Below are positions 24,755-33,906 of a stretch of 64,000 nt of DNA, piece after piece; within the stretch, counting starts at the first letter, position 1, and each line of letters begins with the position of its first letter. Under the pieces are notes generated by a model. The model had not been told where the DNA came from. It searched no databases and saw nothing but the letters and a program-made list of their open reading frames with translations. A program made the translations under genes and the position numbers. The stretch is taken from assembly GCA_020161655.1 (NCBI GenBank), contig JAIUPC010000019.1:1-64000 (forward strand), given 5' to 3'. The DNA is from Pseudomonadota bacterium (GTDB lineage: Bacteria; Pseudomonadota; Alphaproteobacteria; Rhodobacterales; Rhodobacteraceae).

Positions 24755-25606
24755 ATGACGCCGAGGCTGAGGACAACGCTTCTCTTGGCGCCGGCGGCGA
24801 TCTGGCTTCTGGCCATGCTCGTCCTGCCGCTGGTGGTCGTGCTTGTCTTCAGCTTCGGCGAACGCGCGGCGGCGGGGGGCTATTCCGCCGCCGTCACGCT
24901 GGAGAACTTCGCCAATCTCGGCGCGCGCTGGACCGCGTTTCAGAACACGCTGGTCCTTGCGCCGGTGGGCACCGCGCTTTGCCTCCTGATCGCCTACCCG
25001 CTCGCCTATTACCTCGCCGTCAGATGCGACCCGAAGTGGCGGACGCTCCTTCTGATCCTCGTCATCGTCCCCTTCTGGACCTCGATCCTGATCCGCTCTT
25101 ACGCCTGGATCTATCTGCTTGGCGGTCAGGGAATTCCGAAACTCGTCTCCCTCCTCGGCCTCGGCAGCCCCCGCCTCATCAATACGCCCTTCGCGGTGCT
25201 GACGGGTATCGTCTATGGCTACCTGCCGCTGATGGTCTTCCCGATCTTCGTGAGCCTTGAGCGGCTGGACAAGCGCTTGCTGGAAGCTTCCGCCGATCTT
25301 GGCAGCCCGCCGTGGCGGAGCTTCCTGCAGGTGACGCTGCCGCTGTCGATGCCTGGTGTCGCCACCGGCTGCATGCTGGTCTTCATCCTTCTTATGGGCG
25401 AGTTTCTGATCCCGGCGATCCTGGGCGGCGGCAAGGTCTTCTTCGTCGGCAATGCGCTGGTCGATCTCTTCCTGCAATCCAGGAACTGGCCCTTCGGGGC
25501 GGCGGTGGCGGTGGCTCTCGTCCTCATCATGCTCGTCACCGTCACGCTCTACATGCGCTTCACGCGCCGCTGGGCGGGTGGGCGCGACGATGTTTCCTTG
25601 ATGTGA
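24755..25606 (+). CDS. ABC transporter permease (PotB-like)
   Basis: A 283-residue inner-membrane permease with six predicted helices, starting LLLAPAAIWLLAMLVLPLVV. The EAA coupling motif that contacts the ATPase is EASADLGSPPWRSFLQVTLPLSMPG near residue 175. It begins four bases after the binding-protein gene and is followed by the second permease after seven bases. With its partner it forms the transmembrane channel. Confidence 0.9.
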   Translation: MTPRLRTTLLLAPAAIWLLAMLVLPLVVVLVFSFGERAAAGGYSAAVTLENFANLGARWTAFQNTLVLAPVGTALCLLIAYPLAYYLAVRCDPKWRTLLLILVIVPFWTSILIRSYAWIYLLGGQGIPKLVSLLGLGSPRLINTPFAVLTGIVYGYLPLMVFPIFVSLERLDKRLLEASADLGSPPWRSFLQVTLPLSMPGVATGCMLVFILLMGEFLIPAILGGGKVFFVGNALVDLFLQSRNWPFGAAVAVALVLIMLVTVTLYMRFTRRWAGGRDDVSLM

Positions 25607-25613
25607 GGGCCAG

Positions 25614-26444
25614 ATGAGGATCTACGCGCTCGCCGTCTATCTCTTCCTCTACATCCCCATCGCGGTGATCGCGGTATTCTCTTTCAACGCGGGGCGTTAC
25701 GCGGCGCAGTTGCAGGGTTTCTCGACCCAGTGGTACGGCAAGGCGCTGGCCAATCCCTTCGTCATGGAGGCCTTGCAGACGAGCGTTACCGTTGCCCTCG
25801 CCGCCGCCACCCTCGCCACCCTTGCCGGGACGATGGCGGCGCTCGCGCTGCAGGGCGTCACCGGCAGGCCGCGCGTGATCTTCGACGCGCTTCTCTACAT
25901 CGCCGTCATGGTTCCCGGCATCGTCATCGGCATCTCGACCCTGATCGCGCTGGTCACCGTCTTCGACTGGCTGAACCCGCTGCTCGCAGCGTTATGGCCG
26001 GCGGGCTGGTCCGCGCCGCAGCTTCACCTCGGCATCGGATCGCTGATCGCGGCGCATGGGCTTTTCGCGATGGCGCTTGTGGTCATCATCGTCCGGGCGC
26101 GGGTGGCCGGCATGGACCGGAGCCTGATCGAAGCCTCCGCCGACCTTGGCGCCACGCCCTGGGGCACCTTCCGGCAGGTGACGCTGCCGCAGATCTTCCC
26201 GGCGATCCTCGCCGGTTTCCTGCTCTCCTTCACCTTCAGCTTTGATGATTTCATCGTCGCCTTCTTCGTCGCAGGGTCGGAGACGACGCTGCCGATCTAC
26301 GTCTTCTCCTCGATCCGCCGGGGGGTGACGCCCGAGATCAACGCCATCGGCACGATGGTTCTGGCAGTCTCGCTCCTCATCCTCGTTGTCGCGCAATCCA
26401 TCCTGCAACGCGGCCAACGCAAGGGAGGCGGAAGTGCTGCTTGA
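25614..26444 (+). CDS. ABC transporter permease (PotC-like)
   Basis: A 276-residue permease with six predicted helices. Its EAA motif (EASADLGATPWGTFRQVTLPQIFP) near residue 180 is followed by FSFDDFIVAFFVAG, characteristic of PotC-type subunits. It pairs with the preceding permease. Its end overlaps the GTG start of the SDR gene by 11 bases, tying that enzyme to the transporter operon. Confidence 0.9.
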   Translation: MRIYALAVYLFLYIPIAVIAVFSFNAGRYAAQLQGFSTQWYGKALANPFVMEALQTSVTVALAAATLATLAGTMAALALQGVTGRPRVIFDALLYIAVMVPGIVIGISTLIALVTVFDWLNPLLAALWPAGWSAPQLHLGIGSLIAAHGLFAMALVVIIVRARVAGMDRSLIEASADLGATPWGTFRQVTLPQIFPAILAGFLLSFTFSFDDFIVAFFVAGSETTLPIYVFSSIRRGVTPEINAIGTMVLAVSLLILVVAQSILQRGQRKGGGSAA

Positions 26445-27192
26445 GGGTCGCGTCGCCTTCCTGACCGGCGCCGGTTCCGGCATCGGCCGGGCCGGGGCGC
26501 TGGCCCTTGCCGGGAACGGCGCGGCGGTCATCGTCAGCGACCGCGACCCTGCGCTGGCCGAAGCGGTCGCGACCGAGATCGCGGCAGCGGGCGGCCGGGC
26601 CGAGGCGCTGACCCTCGACGTGACGGATGATGACGCGCTCGACGGCGCGATCCGCGCCGCCAGCGGGCGCCATGGCCGGCTCGACATCCTGCATTCCCAT
26701 GCCGGCATCCAGATCCCCGGTCGACTGGATGAGGTCAGCGTCGCCGACATGGACGCCTCGTGGCGGCTCAACGTCCGGTCACATTTCATCGCCGCCCGCG
26801 CCGCGATGGCGGTGATGAAACCGCTTGGACGCGGCTCCATCATCGTGACTGCATCGAATTCCGGCGTGCAGTATGACCGCGAGATGATCGCCTATTGCAC
26901 CACCAAACACGCGGTCATCGCCATGGTGCGCCAGATCGCGGTTGACTACGCCCGCTTCGGGGTGCGCTGCAACGCGCTCTGCCCCGGCTTCGTCGACACC
27001 GCCTTCAACGCCGGGTTCGAAGCCCAGATGGGCGGCCGGCGGGCGCTCGAATCCTATGTCGCGGGAAACATCCCGATCGGGCGCTGGGGCACGCCCGAGG
27101 AGATTGCCGAGGGCATCGTCTACCTCGCCTCGGACCGGTCATCCTTCATGACCGGCCATGCCCTTGTCCTCGACGGGGCGGAATCGCTCTGA
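26434..27192 (+). CDS. Short-chain dehydrogenase linked to the ABC operon
   Basis: A 252-residue classical SDR: TGAGSGIGRAGALAL at residues 10-24, the substrate-loop motif SHAG in place of NNAG, catalytic Ser in TASNSGVQ, Tyr/Lys in YCTTKHAV, and the C-terminal RFGVRCNALCPGFVDT. The GTG at 26434 is preferred because GGGAGG lies five bases upstream. It overlaps the upstream permease by 11 bases. It probably oxidises or reduces the imported compound or a derivative; the substrate is unknown. Confidence 0.87.
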   Translation: MLLEGRVAFLTGAGSGIGRAGALALAGNGAAVIVSDRDPALAEAVATEIAAAGGRAEALTLDVTDDDALDGAIRAASGRHGRLDILHSHAGIQIPGRLDEVSVADMDASWRLNVRSHFIAARAAMAVMKPLGRGSIIVTASNSGVQYDREMIAYCTTKHAVIAMVRQIAVDYARFGVRCNALCPGFVDTAFNAGFEAQMGGRRALESYVAGNIPIGRWGTPEEIAEGIVYLASDRSSFMTGHALVLDGAESL

Positions 27193-27200
27193 GGCGCGGT

Positions 27201-28199
27201 TCAGTACTTCGACCTGTACTCAGGCTTCTGGCCAAACCGCGAGACGACTCCCGGCTGCAGCTTGAAGGACTCGGCCTGATTGTTCTCCACAATGATCTGA
27301 CCGGTGCAGTTGCCCATGCGGATCCAAGGAAACTTGCGATCCCGGCCATTGGCATTGCGCAGCCGGTTCCCGGTTACGGTCACGTTGTCGATCTTGTTCA
27401 GGTTCATCCCGTTCGGACTTGTCGTCTCGACGAAGTTGTCGCGGATGACGATGTTTGCGTAGGGCCCGTTGTGGAAGCTGATCCCTTGCATCCTGGCGCG
27501 CAGCGGGTTGTCGCGCCGGACCGTCCATTCGAGAAAGACGTTGTCCTTGACGACCATGCCGTTCAGGAGCGCCTTGATCTTGAAGGACTGGAACCCGTCC
27601 GAATGATTGCCGTCGACCTGCATGGCATCGGTGACCCGGTTCCCTATGACGACGCAATTGTCATTCGTCACCCTGATGCCGTCGCTGGAGAAACCGAAGA
27701 TGCGGTTGCCGAAGATCTCGCTGTTCGCGCCCGCTACGCTGAAACCGAACTGCACGCCAATGGCGGCGCATTCGCGGACCACGCAGTTGTTGCCACGCAG
27801 GAACGCAGCGCCGATCTTCGCCCTGTTCCATGCGCCGATGTCCCAGGTCGCGTGATTGTCGCTGTCGGGCCTGCCCCGGAACACCGACTTGACGAGTTCG
27901 ATGTTCGTGCATTCGGGATAGGCCAGGACGAGATATTCGTTCTTCTTGCTCGGCGGCACATCCGACAAAGGCCAGAAGTTGATGCCGGAAAAGCTGAGGT
28001 TCGAGCAGCCCGCAAGCACCAGGCGCTCGAAATGCGCAGCACCCGGCGCGGCGGCCGCGATCATGACCGGCTTTTCCGGGCTGATGTCATTCAGCCTGAC
28101 ATGTCCGAACTGGCCGCTGAGCAGGATCGTGTCGCCGGGGGCCGCCGCGCTGATCCTTGCGGGAAGGTCCGATGCGTCGGTGACGGTGGTCGTGGCCAT
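27201..28199 (-). CDS. Right-handed parallel beta-helix protein without a signal peptide
   Basis: A 332-residue protein with repeated short strands of the pectate-lyase/NosD type: NNCVVRECA, NSEIFGNRIFGFSSDGIRVTN, NCVVIGNRVTD, MVVKDNVF, NIVIRDNF, NVTVTGNRLRN and QIIVENNQ. These repeats fold into a right-handed beta-helix, often polysaccharide-binding or -cleaving. No signal peptide or membrane segment is visible, so location is unclear; export without a classical signal or a phage-tail-like role is possible. The ATG at 28199 has AGAGGA seven bases upstream. It converges on the SDR gene and is divergent from a Crp/Fnr gene. Confidence 0.72.
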   Translation of the reverse strand: MATTTVTDASDLPARISAAAPGDTILLSGQFGHVRLNDISPEKPVMIAAAAPGAAHFERLVLAGCSNLSFSGINFWPLSDVPPSKKNEYLVLAYPECTNIELVKSVFRGRPDSDNHATWDIGAWNRAKIGAAFLRGNNCVVRECAAIGVQFGFSVAGANSEIFGNRIFGFSSDGIRVTNDNCVVIGNRVTDAMQVDGNHSDGFQSFKIKALLNGMVVKDNVFLEWTVRRDNPLRARMQGISFHNGPYANIVIRDNFVETTSPNGMNLNKIDNVTVTGNRLRNANGRDRKFPWIRMGNCTGQIIVENNQAESFKLQPGVVSRFGQKPEYRSKY

Positions 28200-28284
28200 G
28201 CGTGATCCTCTGCTGTTGCCTGTCACCCCGGACGGCCTCGCGTCCGATGCCCGACCTTAACACCGCTTTCAGCGGCTTGAGAAC

Positions 28285-28310
28285 CTTCGTGCAGCTTTTG
28301 CTACACGAAG
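28285..28310. repeat. Inverted repeat upstream of the Crp/Fnr gene
   Basis: CTTCGTG (28285-28291) and CACGAAG (28304-28310) are a perfect 7-bp inverted repeat with a 12-base spacer in the divergent promoter region. An operator or a small hairpin are both possible. Confidence 0.4.
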
Positions 28311-28376
28311 TGGTGAGAAATGGGGCTGGCACCGCTTGCGGCCCAAGCTAGACTGGCAGCGGCAGGGAGGCGGCGG

Positions 28377-29078
28377 ATGAAACAGGAATATCTGGCGCTT
28401 GCGCGACGCTCGCTGCTTCTTGCCTCGGTGCCGGAGAACATCTTCGGTGAGCTTCTCGCGCAGGCGCATATCCGCAGTTTCGACCGTGGTGCGACAATCT
28501 TCCTTCAGGGGGAGCGGGCGAGTGCCATCTATATCGTCGCGGAAGGCTGGGTGAAGCTCTACCGGATCGCGCCGAACGGGGCCGAGGCGGTGGTCGGCGT
28601 CTTCACCCGCGGATCGAGCTTCGGCGAGGCGGTCGCCTTCCGCCATGACAGCTATCCCGTCGCTGCCGAGGCCGTCACCGACTGCACGCTGATCCGGATC
28701 GAGGCCGACAGCTTCCTCAGGATCATCCGCGAAAGCCCCGAGGTCGCGATCTCCATGCTGTCGGCGACCTTCGCGCATCTGCATTCGCTGGTGGCGCAGA
28801 TCGAACAGCTGAAGGCGCAGACCGGGGCGCAGCGGGTGGCGGAGTTCCTTCTCGATCTGGCGCCCTGCCCGACCGGTACCTGCGAGGTGACGCTGCCCTA
28901 TGACAAGGCGCTGATCGCCGGCAGGCTTGGCATGAAACCCGAAAGCCTCAGCCGGGCTTTCGGGCGGCTCAAGGACCATGGCGTGACCGTGCGGCAGAAC
29001 GTCGCACATATTCAGGATGTGGCGACCTTGCGGGAGTATGTCGAGGAAGACCCGGCCCTCGCCTGGTCGAAAGCCTGA
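28377..29078 (+). CDS. Crp/Fnr-family regulator upstream of nos
   Basis: A 233-residue regulator with a cNMP-like beta roll (FDRGATIFLQGERASAIYIV, GSSFGEAVAF), dimerisation helix and C-terminal helix-turn-helix (LIAGRLGMKPESLSRAFGRLK). No N-terminal Cys cluster of the oxygen-sensing FNR type. The LGMKPESLSRAF recognition helix resembles the NNR/DNR-type denitrification regulators. GGAGG precedes the ATG at 28377. The gene is about 140 bp upstream of nosC in the same orientation, and an FNR/NNR-type box lies in between, so it is a candidate regulator of nos expression in response to NO or redox state. Confidence 0.87.
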   Translation: MKQEYLALARRSLLLASVPENIFGELLAQAHIRSFDRGATIFLQGERASAIYIVAEGWVKLYRIAPNGAEAVVGVFTRGSSFGEAVAFRHDSYPVAAEAVTDCTLIRIEADSFLRIIRESPEVAISMLSATFAHLHSLVAQIEQLKAQTGAQRVAEFLLDLAPCPTGTCEVTLPYDKALIAGRLGMKPESLSRAFGRLKDHGVTVRQNVAHIQDVATLREYVEEDPALAWSKA

Positions 29079-29141
29079 GAGAACGACGCGCTCCATGACT
29101 TTCGCCCGCCTCCCCGACCGTTTCGGGGCATTTCCCGGCGG

Positions 29142-29155
29142 TTGATCGAAGTCAA
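29142..29155 (+). promoter_or_regulatory. FNR/NNR-type box upstream of nosC
   Basis: TTGAT-CGAA-GTCAA matches the TTGAT-N4-ATCAA consensus of FNR, FnrP and NNR proteins at nine of ten defined positions. It lies about 65 bp before the chosen nosC start, close to an activating -41.5 position. It fits anaerobic or NO-dependent induction of the nos operon. Confidence 0.7.
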
Positions 29156-29220
29156 TGTCGTTCGCCTCCGAACGCGCAACATCCGCGCGGCGCCAGAACG
29201 GCGCGACGGATATCAGCGTG

Positions 29221-29763
29221 ATGCCACTTGTCGGAACGATGCCGATCCCGGCCAGCACGAGGCGAATGCTTCGGGCGGTACGGTATGCGCGCATCCTTCT
29301 GGTGCTCTGGTCGGCTTTCGCCTTCAGCCTTGCCGGTGGCCCCGGCACCCACGGGATGGCTGTGGCGCAAACGCTGGTCTCGGTCATCATCTGCGGGGAG
29401 GAAGGCCCCGAGATGATCCAGATGGATACGGGCGGCAACCCTGCCGAACACTCCGGCGATTGCAGCAGGTGCGCCTCCTGCCTCAACCATCACCTTGCCG
29501 CCCTGTCGCCCCATGGCTTCAGCGCCGAACGAAGCCTTGCCCGCAGACGGGCCGGCCAAAGCCATGCGCTGGGGCTCAGGCGCCCCCGGACCGTCTCGCA
29601 TTTCCTTGCAACCGGCCCCCCAGCTCGGCAACTTTCGCCCGGCCTCTCATTTTCGGCTGGTCGGGTCACTGGCGAAGCTTCGCCCGGCTTGACTATTGTC
29701 AACACCAAGTCTTTCGGAACGTGGCAGGGCTCCGGGCGTAGCGCCAAGGAAGCCGGCCGGTGA
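29221..29763 (+). CDS. nosC: NosC-like protein with CxxCxxC motif
   Basis: A 180-residue protein of unknown biochemical role in the nosC position, directly upstream of nosR. It has an N-terminal hydrophobic segment (ILLVLWSAFAFSLAGG) that may be a signal or anchor, then the motif CSRCASC at about residue 82, the CxxCxxC feature I recall for Paracoccus NosC. The C-terminal half is basic, Ser/Arg-rich and without recognised structure. The start is set at 29221, downstream of the FNR box; one at 29269 is also possible. The stop overlaps nosR by four bases. Confidence 0.6.
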   Translation: MPLVGTMPIPASTRRMLRAVRYARILLVLWSAFAFSLAGGPGTHGMAVAQTLVSVIICGEEGPEMIQMDTGGNPAEHSGDCSRCASCLNHHLAALSPHGFSAERSLARRRAGQSHALGLRRPRTVSHFLATGPPARQLSPGLSFSAGRVTGEASPGLTIVNTKSFGTWQGSGRSAKEAGR

Positions 29764-31934
29764 ACATCTTCCGCATTCTCTCCCTTCTTCTTGCCCTCTG
29801 CCTCGCCGCCCTGCCGGCGGCGGCGGAAACAGTTCTGTCGAGATACCTGAACGAAGTGTCCCCCGGCGAACTCGTCGAAGGCGCAGACGGCTTCGGCGCC
29901 ATCCGCGACGACATTGCCGCAGCCCCGGTCCTGAAGAGTGGCGAGACCATCGGCTGGGCTTTCGTGACATCGGATTTCGTCGGCACCACGGGCTATTCCG
30001 GCAAGCCGATCCATACCCTGGTCGCCGTCGACAAGGACGCGAAGATCATCGGCGTCCGCCTCGTCAAGCATTCCGAACCCATCGTCCTGATCGGCATTCC
30101 GGAAGCCAAGGTGAAGGCGCTGGTCGAAGCCTATGTCGGCCTCGACCTGATCGCCGAGGCCGCGTCGGGCGGCACCTCGCATGATGTCGACATCATCTCG
30201 GGTGCAACGGTCACGGTCATGGTGATCGACGATTCCATCGTGCGCTCCGGCCTCAAGGTGGCGCGGTCGCTTGGCCTTGGCGGCCTCAAGCCCGAGGAAA
30301 AGCCCGCAGGCCCGGCTTTCGAGATCAACCCCGATGCCAAAGCTCCATCGGACTGGGTGACGCTGGAAGGCGACGGCACGATCCGGCGCCTGTCGCTCGA
30401 CGTGGGCCAGGTCAACGCCGCCTTCGCCGCCCTTGAGGACAAGCGCGCCGCCGAACGCCCGATGACCGAGGCGCCGGAGACGACCTTCATCGAGATGCAG
30501 GCCGCCCTCGTTTCGGTTCCGGCGGTCGGCAAGGCGATCCTTGGCGAGGCCGAATACGGCAGCCTCGCCAACCTGCTTCAGCCGGGGGACAATGCCCTTC
30601 TGGTCGCCGGGCGCGGCCTCTACAGCTTCAAGGGGTCGGGCTATGTCCGCGGCGGCATCTTCGACCGCATCGTCCTGATCCAGGGCGATGTCTCGATCCG
30701 CTTCCGCGACAAGATGCACCGCCGCGTCGGCTCACTGGCCGCCGAGGGCAGGCCGGAGTTCACCGAGACCGACCTCTTCCTCATCCCCGCCGCCTCAGGC
30801 TTCGACCCGGCGCAGCCCTTCCGCCTGCAACTTCTGGTGCAGCGCGAGGTTGGGCCGATCGAAAAGCTCTTCACCACCTTCGATCTCGCCTATCAACTGC
30901 CTCAGTCGTATCTGCGCCCGGTTGCCGTGGCCCCTGCCCCCGAACCCGCGACGATCGCCTCGCCGGACGAAAGCACGGCGCAGGCGGACCTCTGGCAGAA
31001 GATCTGGCGCGGATCGAAGACAGAGATCGTGGTTCTGGCCGGGATGCTTCTCGTCCTGACCGGCACCTTCTTCTTCCAGGGCCTCGCGACCCGGAACGAA
31101 CGCGCCTTCTTCTGGTTCCGCATGTCCTACCTGACGGTGACGCTCGTCTTCCTCGGCTGGTACGCCAATGCGCAGTTGTCCGTCGTCAACCTGATGGCGC
31201 TTTTCGGGGCCTTCGTCTCGGGCTTCTCCTGGCAGGCCTTCCTTCTCGATCCCCTGACCTTCATCCTCTGGTTCTCGGTCGCCGCCGCCCTTCTCTTCTG
31301 GGGCCGCGGCGCCTATTGCGGCTGGCTCTGCCCCTTCGGCGCGCTGCAGGAACTGACCAACCGCATCGGCCGGGCGCTCAAAATCCCGCAATGGACCCTG
31401 CCATGGGGGCTGCACGAAAGGCTCTGGCCGCTCAAGTACATGATCTTCCTCGGGCTTTTTGGGGTGTCGCTGGTCTCCATCGAACAGGCCGAACACCTGG
31501 CGGAGGTGGAGCCTTTCAAGACCGCGATCATCCTGAAATTCGTCCGCGCCTGGCCCTTCGTGGCCTATGTCGCGGCCCTGCTGATCGCCGGGCTCTTCGT
31601 CGAACGCTTCTACTGCCGCTACCTTTGCCCCCTCGGCGCCGCCCTCGCCATTCCGGCGCGCCTGAGGATGTTCGACTGGCTGAAGCGGTACCACGAATGC
31701 GGCAACCCCTGTCAGACCTGCGCCAACCAATGCCCGGTGCAGGCCATCCATCCGACGGGGGAGATCAACCCGAACGAATGCGTGAACTGCCTGCACTGCC
31801 AGGTCCTTTACCAGTCGAAATCCACCTGCCCGGTGGTCATCAAGAAGCTGAAGCGGCGCGAGGCTGTCACCGTCTCGCCCGTCCGTGACCTCGGGCATCA
31901 CCCAAACGCTCTCAAACCCCAGACCTCCCACTGA
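29760..31934 (+). CDS. nosR: NosR, electron donor/regulator of nitrous oxide reductase
   Basis: A 724-residue polytopic membrane flavoprotein. It has a signal peptide, a periplasmic FMN-binding domain with the threonine-linked motif SGATVTVM near residue 155, then six or more membrane helices from about residue 420. It also has two conserved CxxxCP motifs ([19 protein letters not shown]) and a C-terminal pair of ferredoxin-like clusters ([21 protein letters not shown]). NosR moves electrons from the quinol pool toward NosZ and is needed for nosZ expression. A GTG start overlaps the nosC stop. The length is typical. Confidence 0.95.
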   Translation: MNIFRILSLLLALCLAALPAAAETVLSRYLNEVSPGELVEGADGFGAIRDDIAAAPVLKSGETIGWAFVTSDFVGTTGYSGKPIHTLVAVDKDAKIIGVRLVKHSEPIVLIGIPEAKVKALVEAYVGLDLIAEAASGGTSHDVDIISGATVTVMVIDDSIVRSGLKVARSLGLGGLKPEEKPAGPAFEINPDAKAPSDWVTLEGDGTIRRLSLDVGQVNAAFAALEDKRAAERPMTEAPETTFIEMQAALVSVPAVGKAILGEAEYGSLANLLQPGDNALLVAGRGLYSFKGSGYVRGGIFDRIVLIQGDVSIRFRDKMHRRVGSLAAEGRPEFTETDLFLIPAASGFDPAQPFRLQLLVQREVGPIEKLFTTFDLAYQLPQSYLRPVAVAPAPEPATIASPDESTAQADLWQKIWRGSKTEIVVLAGMLLVLTGTFFFQGLATRNERAFFWFRMSYLTVTLVFLGWYANAQLSVVNLMALFGAFVSGFSWQAFLLDPLTFILWFSVAAALLFWGRGAYCGWLCPFGALQELTNRIGRALKIPQWTLPWGLHERLWPLKYMIFLGLFGVSLVSIEQAEHLAEVEPFKTAIILKFVRAWPFVAYVAALLIAGLFVERFYCRYLCPLGAALAIPARLRMFDWLKRYHECGNPCQTCANQCPVQAIHPTGEINPNECVNCLHCQVLYQSKSTCPVVIKKLKRREAVTVSPVRDLGHHPNALKPQTSH

Positions 31935-31948
31935 AAGGAGTTCACATC

Positions 31949-33904
31949 ATGACTGAACGATCAAAATCGGGCCTGAGCCGCCGCATGCTGCTTGGCGCCA
32001 CCGCAGGCGGCGCCGCCGTCGCCGGCGCCTTTGGCGGGCGCCTTGCGCTGACCGGCGGCGCCATCGGGGCCGCGACCCTCGCTACGGGCGCCTCGCCTGC
32101 CGTCGCGGCGGAGGGCAGCTTCAACGTCGCACCCGGCCAGCTTGATGAATTCTACGGCTTCTGGTCCTCCGGCCAGACCGGAGAGATGCGCATTCTCGGC
32201 ATCCCCTCGATGCGCGAACTGATGCGTGTGCCGGTCTTCAACCGCTGCTCGGCCACCGGCTGGGGGCAGACCAACGAGTCGATCAAGATCATGACCGAGA
32301 GCATGACCGACAAGACGCGCGAATATCTCGCCGCCAACGGCAAGAAGGTCCATGACAACGGTGACCTGCACCACGTCCACATGTCCTTCACCGAGGGCAA
32401 GTACGACGGCCGCTACCTCTTCATGAACGACAAGGCCAACACCCGCGTCGCCCGCGTGCGCTGTGACGTGATGAAGGCCGACAAGATCCTGGAGATCCCC
32501 AACGCCAAGGCGATTCACGGCATGCGTCCACAGAAATGGCCGCGCACCAACTACATCTTCGCCAATGGCGAGGACGAGGCCCCGTTGGTCAATGACGGCT
32601 CGACCATGAAAGATGTATCGACCTACGTGAACGTATTCTCGGCGATCAACGCCGATGAAATGACGGTGGCCTGGCAGGTCATGGTGTCGGGCAACCTCGA
32701 CAATTGCGATGCCGACTACGAAGGCAAATGGGCCTTCTCGACCTCCTACAACTCGGAAATGGGGATGACGCTTGCCGAAATGACGGCGGCCGAGATGGAT
32801 CACATCGTCGTCTTCAACATTGCCGAGATCGAAAAGGCGGTCGCGGCCGGCGAAGGCCAGGAGCTGAACGGCGTGCGCGTGCTCGACGGTCGGAAAGAGG
32901 CCAAGAGCCAGTTCACCCGCTACATCCCGATCGCCAACAACCCGCATGGCTGCAACATGGCGCCGGACAAGAAGCACCTCTGCATCGGCGGCAAGCTTTC
33001 GCCCACGGTGACGGTGCTGGACGTGACCAAGTTCGACGCCCTCTTTGCCGGCGACGTCGATCCGCGCAGCCCCGTAGTGGCAGAGCCGGAACTGGGCCTT
33101 GGCCCCTTGCACACCGCCTTCGACGGCAACGGCAACGCATATACCTCGCTCTTCCTCGACAGCCAGGTGGTAAAGTGGAACATCGAGGATGCGATCAGGG
33201 CCTATGCCGGCGAAAAGGTCGACCCGATCAGGGACAAGGTCGATGTGCAGTACCAGCCCGGCCACCTGAAGACAGTCGAGGGCGAGACGCTCGATGCCGG
33301 CAGCAAGTGGCTCGTCTGCCTCTGCAAGTTCTCCAAGGACCGCTTCCTGAACGTCGGCCCCCTGAAGCCGGAGAATGATCAGCTTATCGACATCTCCGGC
33401 GACAAGATGGTCGTGGTCCATGATGGCCCGAACTTCGCCGAACCGCATGACGCCATCGCGGTCAACCCCGCCAAGCTTGGCAACATCCGCTCGGTCTGGG
33501 ACCGCAAGGACCCGATGTGGGCCGATGCCCGCAAGCAGGCCGAGGCGGATGGTGTCGACCTCGACGACTGGCAGGACATGGTGATCCGCGACAAGGACGA
33601 TCCCACCAAGGTCCGCGTCTACATCTCCAGCCAGGCGCCGGAATTCGCGCTGCCGGAGTTCACCGTGAATGAAGGTGACGAGGTTACGGTGATCGTCACC
33701 AACCTTGATGACATCGACGACCTGACGCATGGCTTCACCCTTGGCAACCACGGCGTGGCGATGGAGGTAGGGCCGCAGGCGACCTCGTCCATCACCTTTG
33801 TCGCGGCCCAGCCCGGCGTCTTCTGGTACTACTGTCAGTGGTTCTGCCACGCCCTCCACATGGAGATGCGCGGCCGGATGTTCGTCGAGCCGAAGGCGGC
33901 TTGA
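31949..33904 (+). CDS. nosZ: Nitrous-oxide reductase NosZ (clade I, Tat-exported)
   Basis: A 651-residue periplasmic multicopper enzyme reducing N2O to N2. A twin-arginine signal ([13 protein letters not shown]) identifies the Tat-dependent clade I form. The N-terminal seven-bladed propeller supplies the CuZ histidines (HHVHMSF near residue 145, NPHGCN, LHTAF). The C-terminal cupredoxin has the CuA ligands in [19 protein letters not shown] precedes the ATG. It follows nosR by 14 bp. All expected copper ligands that I can identify are intact, so the enzyme should be active. Confidence 0.97.
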   Translation: MTERSKSGLSRRMLLGATAGGAAVAGAFGGRLALTGGAIGAATLATGASPAVAAEGSFNVAPGQLDEFYGFWSSGQTGEMRILGIPSMRELMRVPVFNRCSATGWGQTNESIKIMTESMTDKTREYLAANGKKVHDNGDLHHVHMSFTEGKYDGRYLFMNDKANTRVARVRCDVMKADKILEIPNAKAIHGMRPQKWPRTNYIFANGEDEAPLVNDGSTMKDVSTYVNVFSAINADEMTVAWQVMVSGNLDNCDADYEGKWAFSTSYNSEMGMTLAEMTAAEMDHIVVFNIAEIEKAVAAGEGQELNGVRVLDGRKEAKSQFTRYIPIANNPHGCNMAPDKKHLCIGGKLSPTVTVLDVTKFDALFAGDVDPRSPVVAEPELGLGPLHTAFDGNGNAYTSLFLDSQVVKWNIEDAIRAYAGEKVDPIRDKVDVQYQPGHLKTVEGETLDAGSKWLVCLCKFSKDRFLNVGPLKPENDQLIDISGDKMVVVHDGPNFAEPHDAIAVNPAKLGNIRSVWDRKDPMWADARKQAEADGVDLDDWQDMVIRDKDDPTKVRVYISSQAPEFALPEFTVNEGDEVTVIVTNLDDIDDLTHGFTLGNHGVAMEVGPQATSSITFVAAQPGVFWYYCQWFCHALHMEMRGRMFVEPKAA

Positions 33905-33906
33905 CG

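Noticed and set aside
29113-29129. CCCCGA/TCGGGG hairpin after the Crp/Fnr gene as a terminator
   Set aside because: The stem is only six base pairs and no T-run follows, so it was not annotated.
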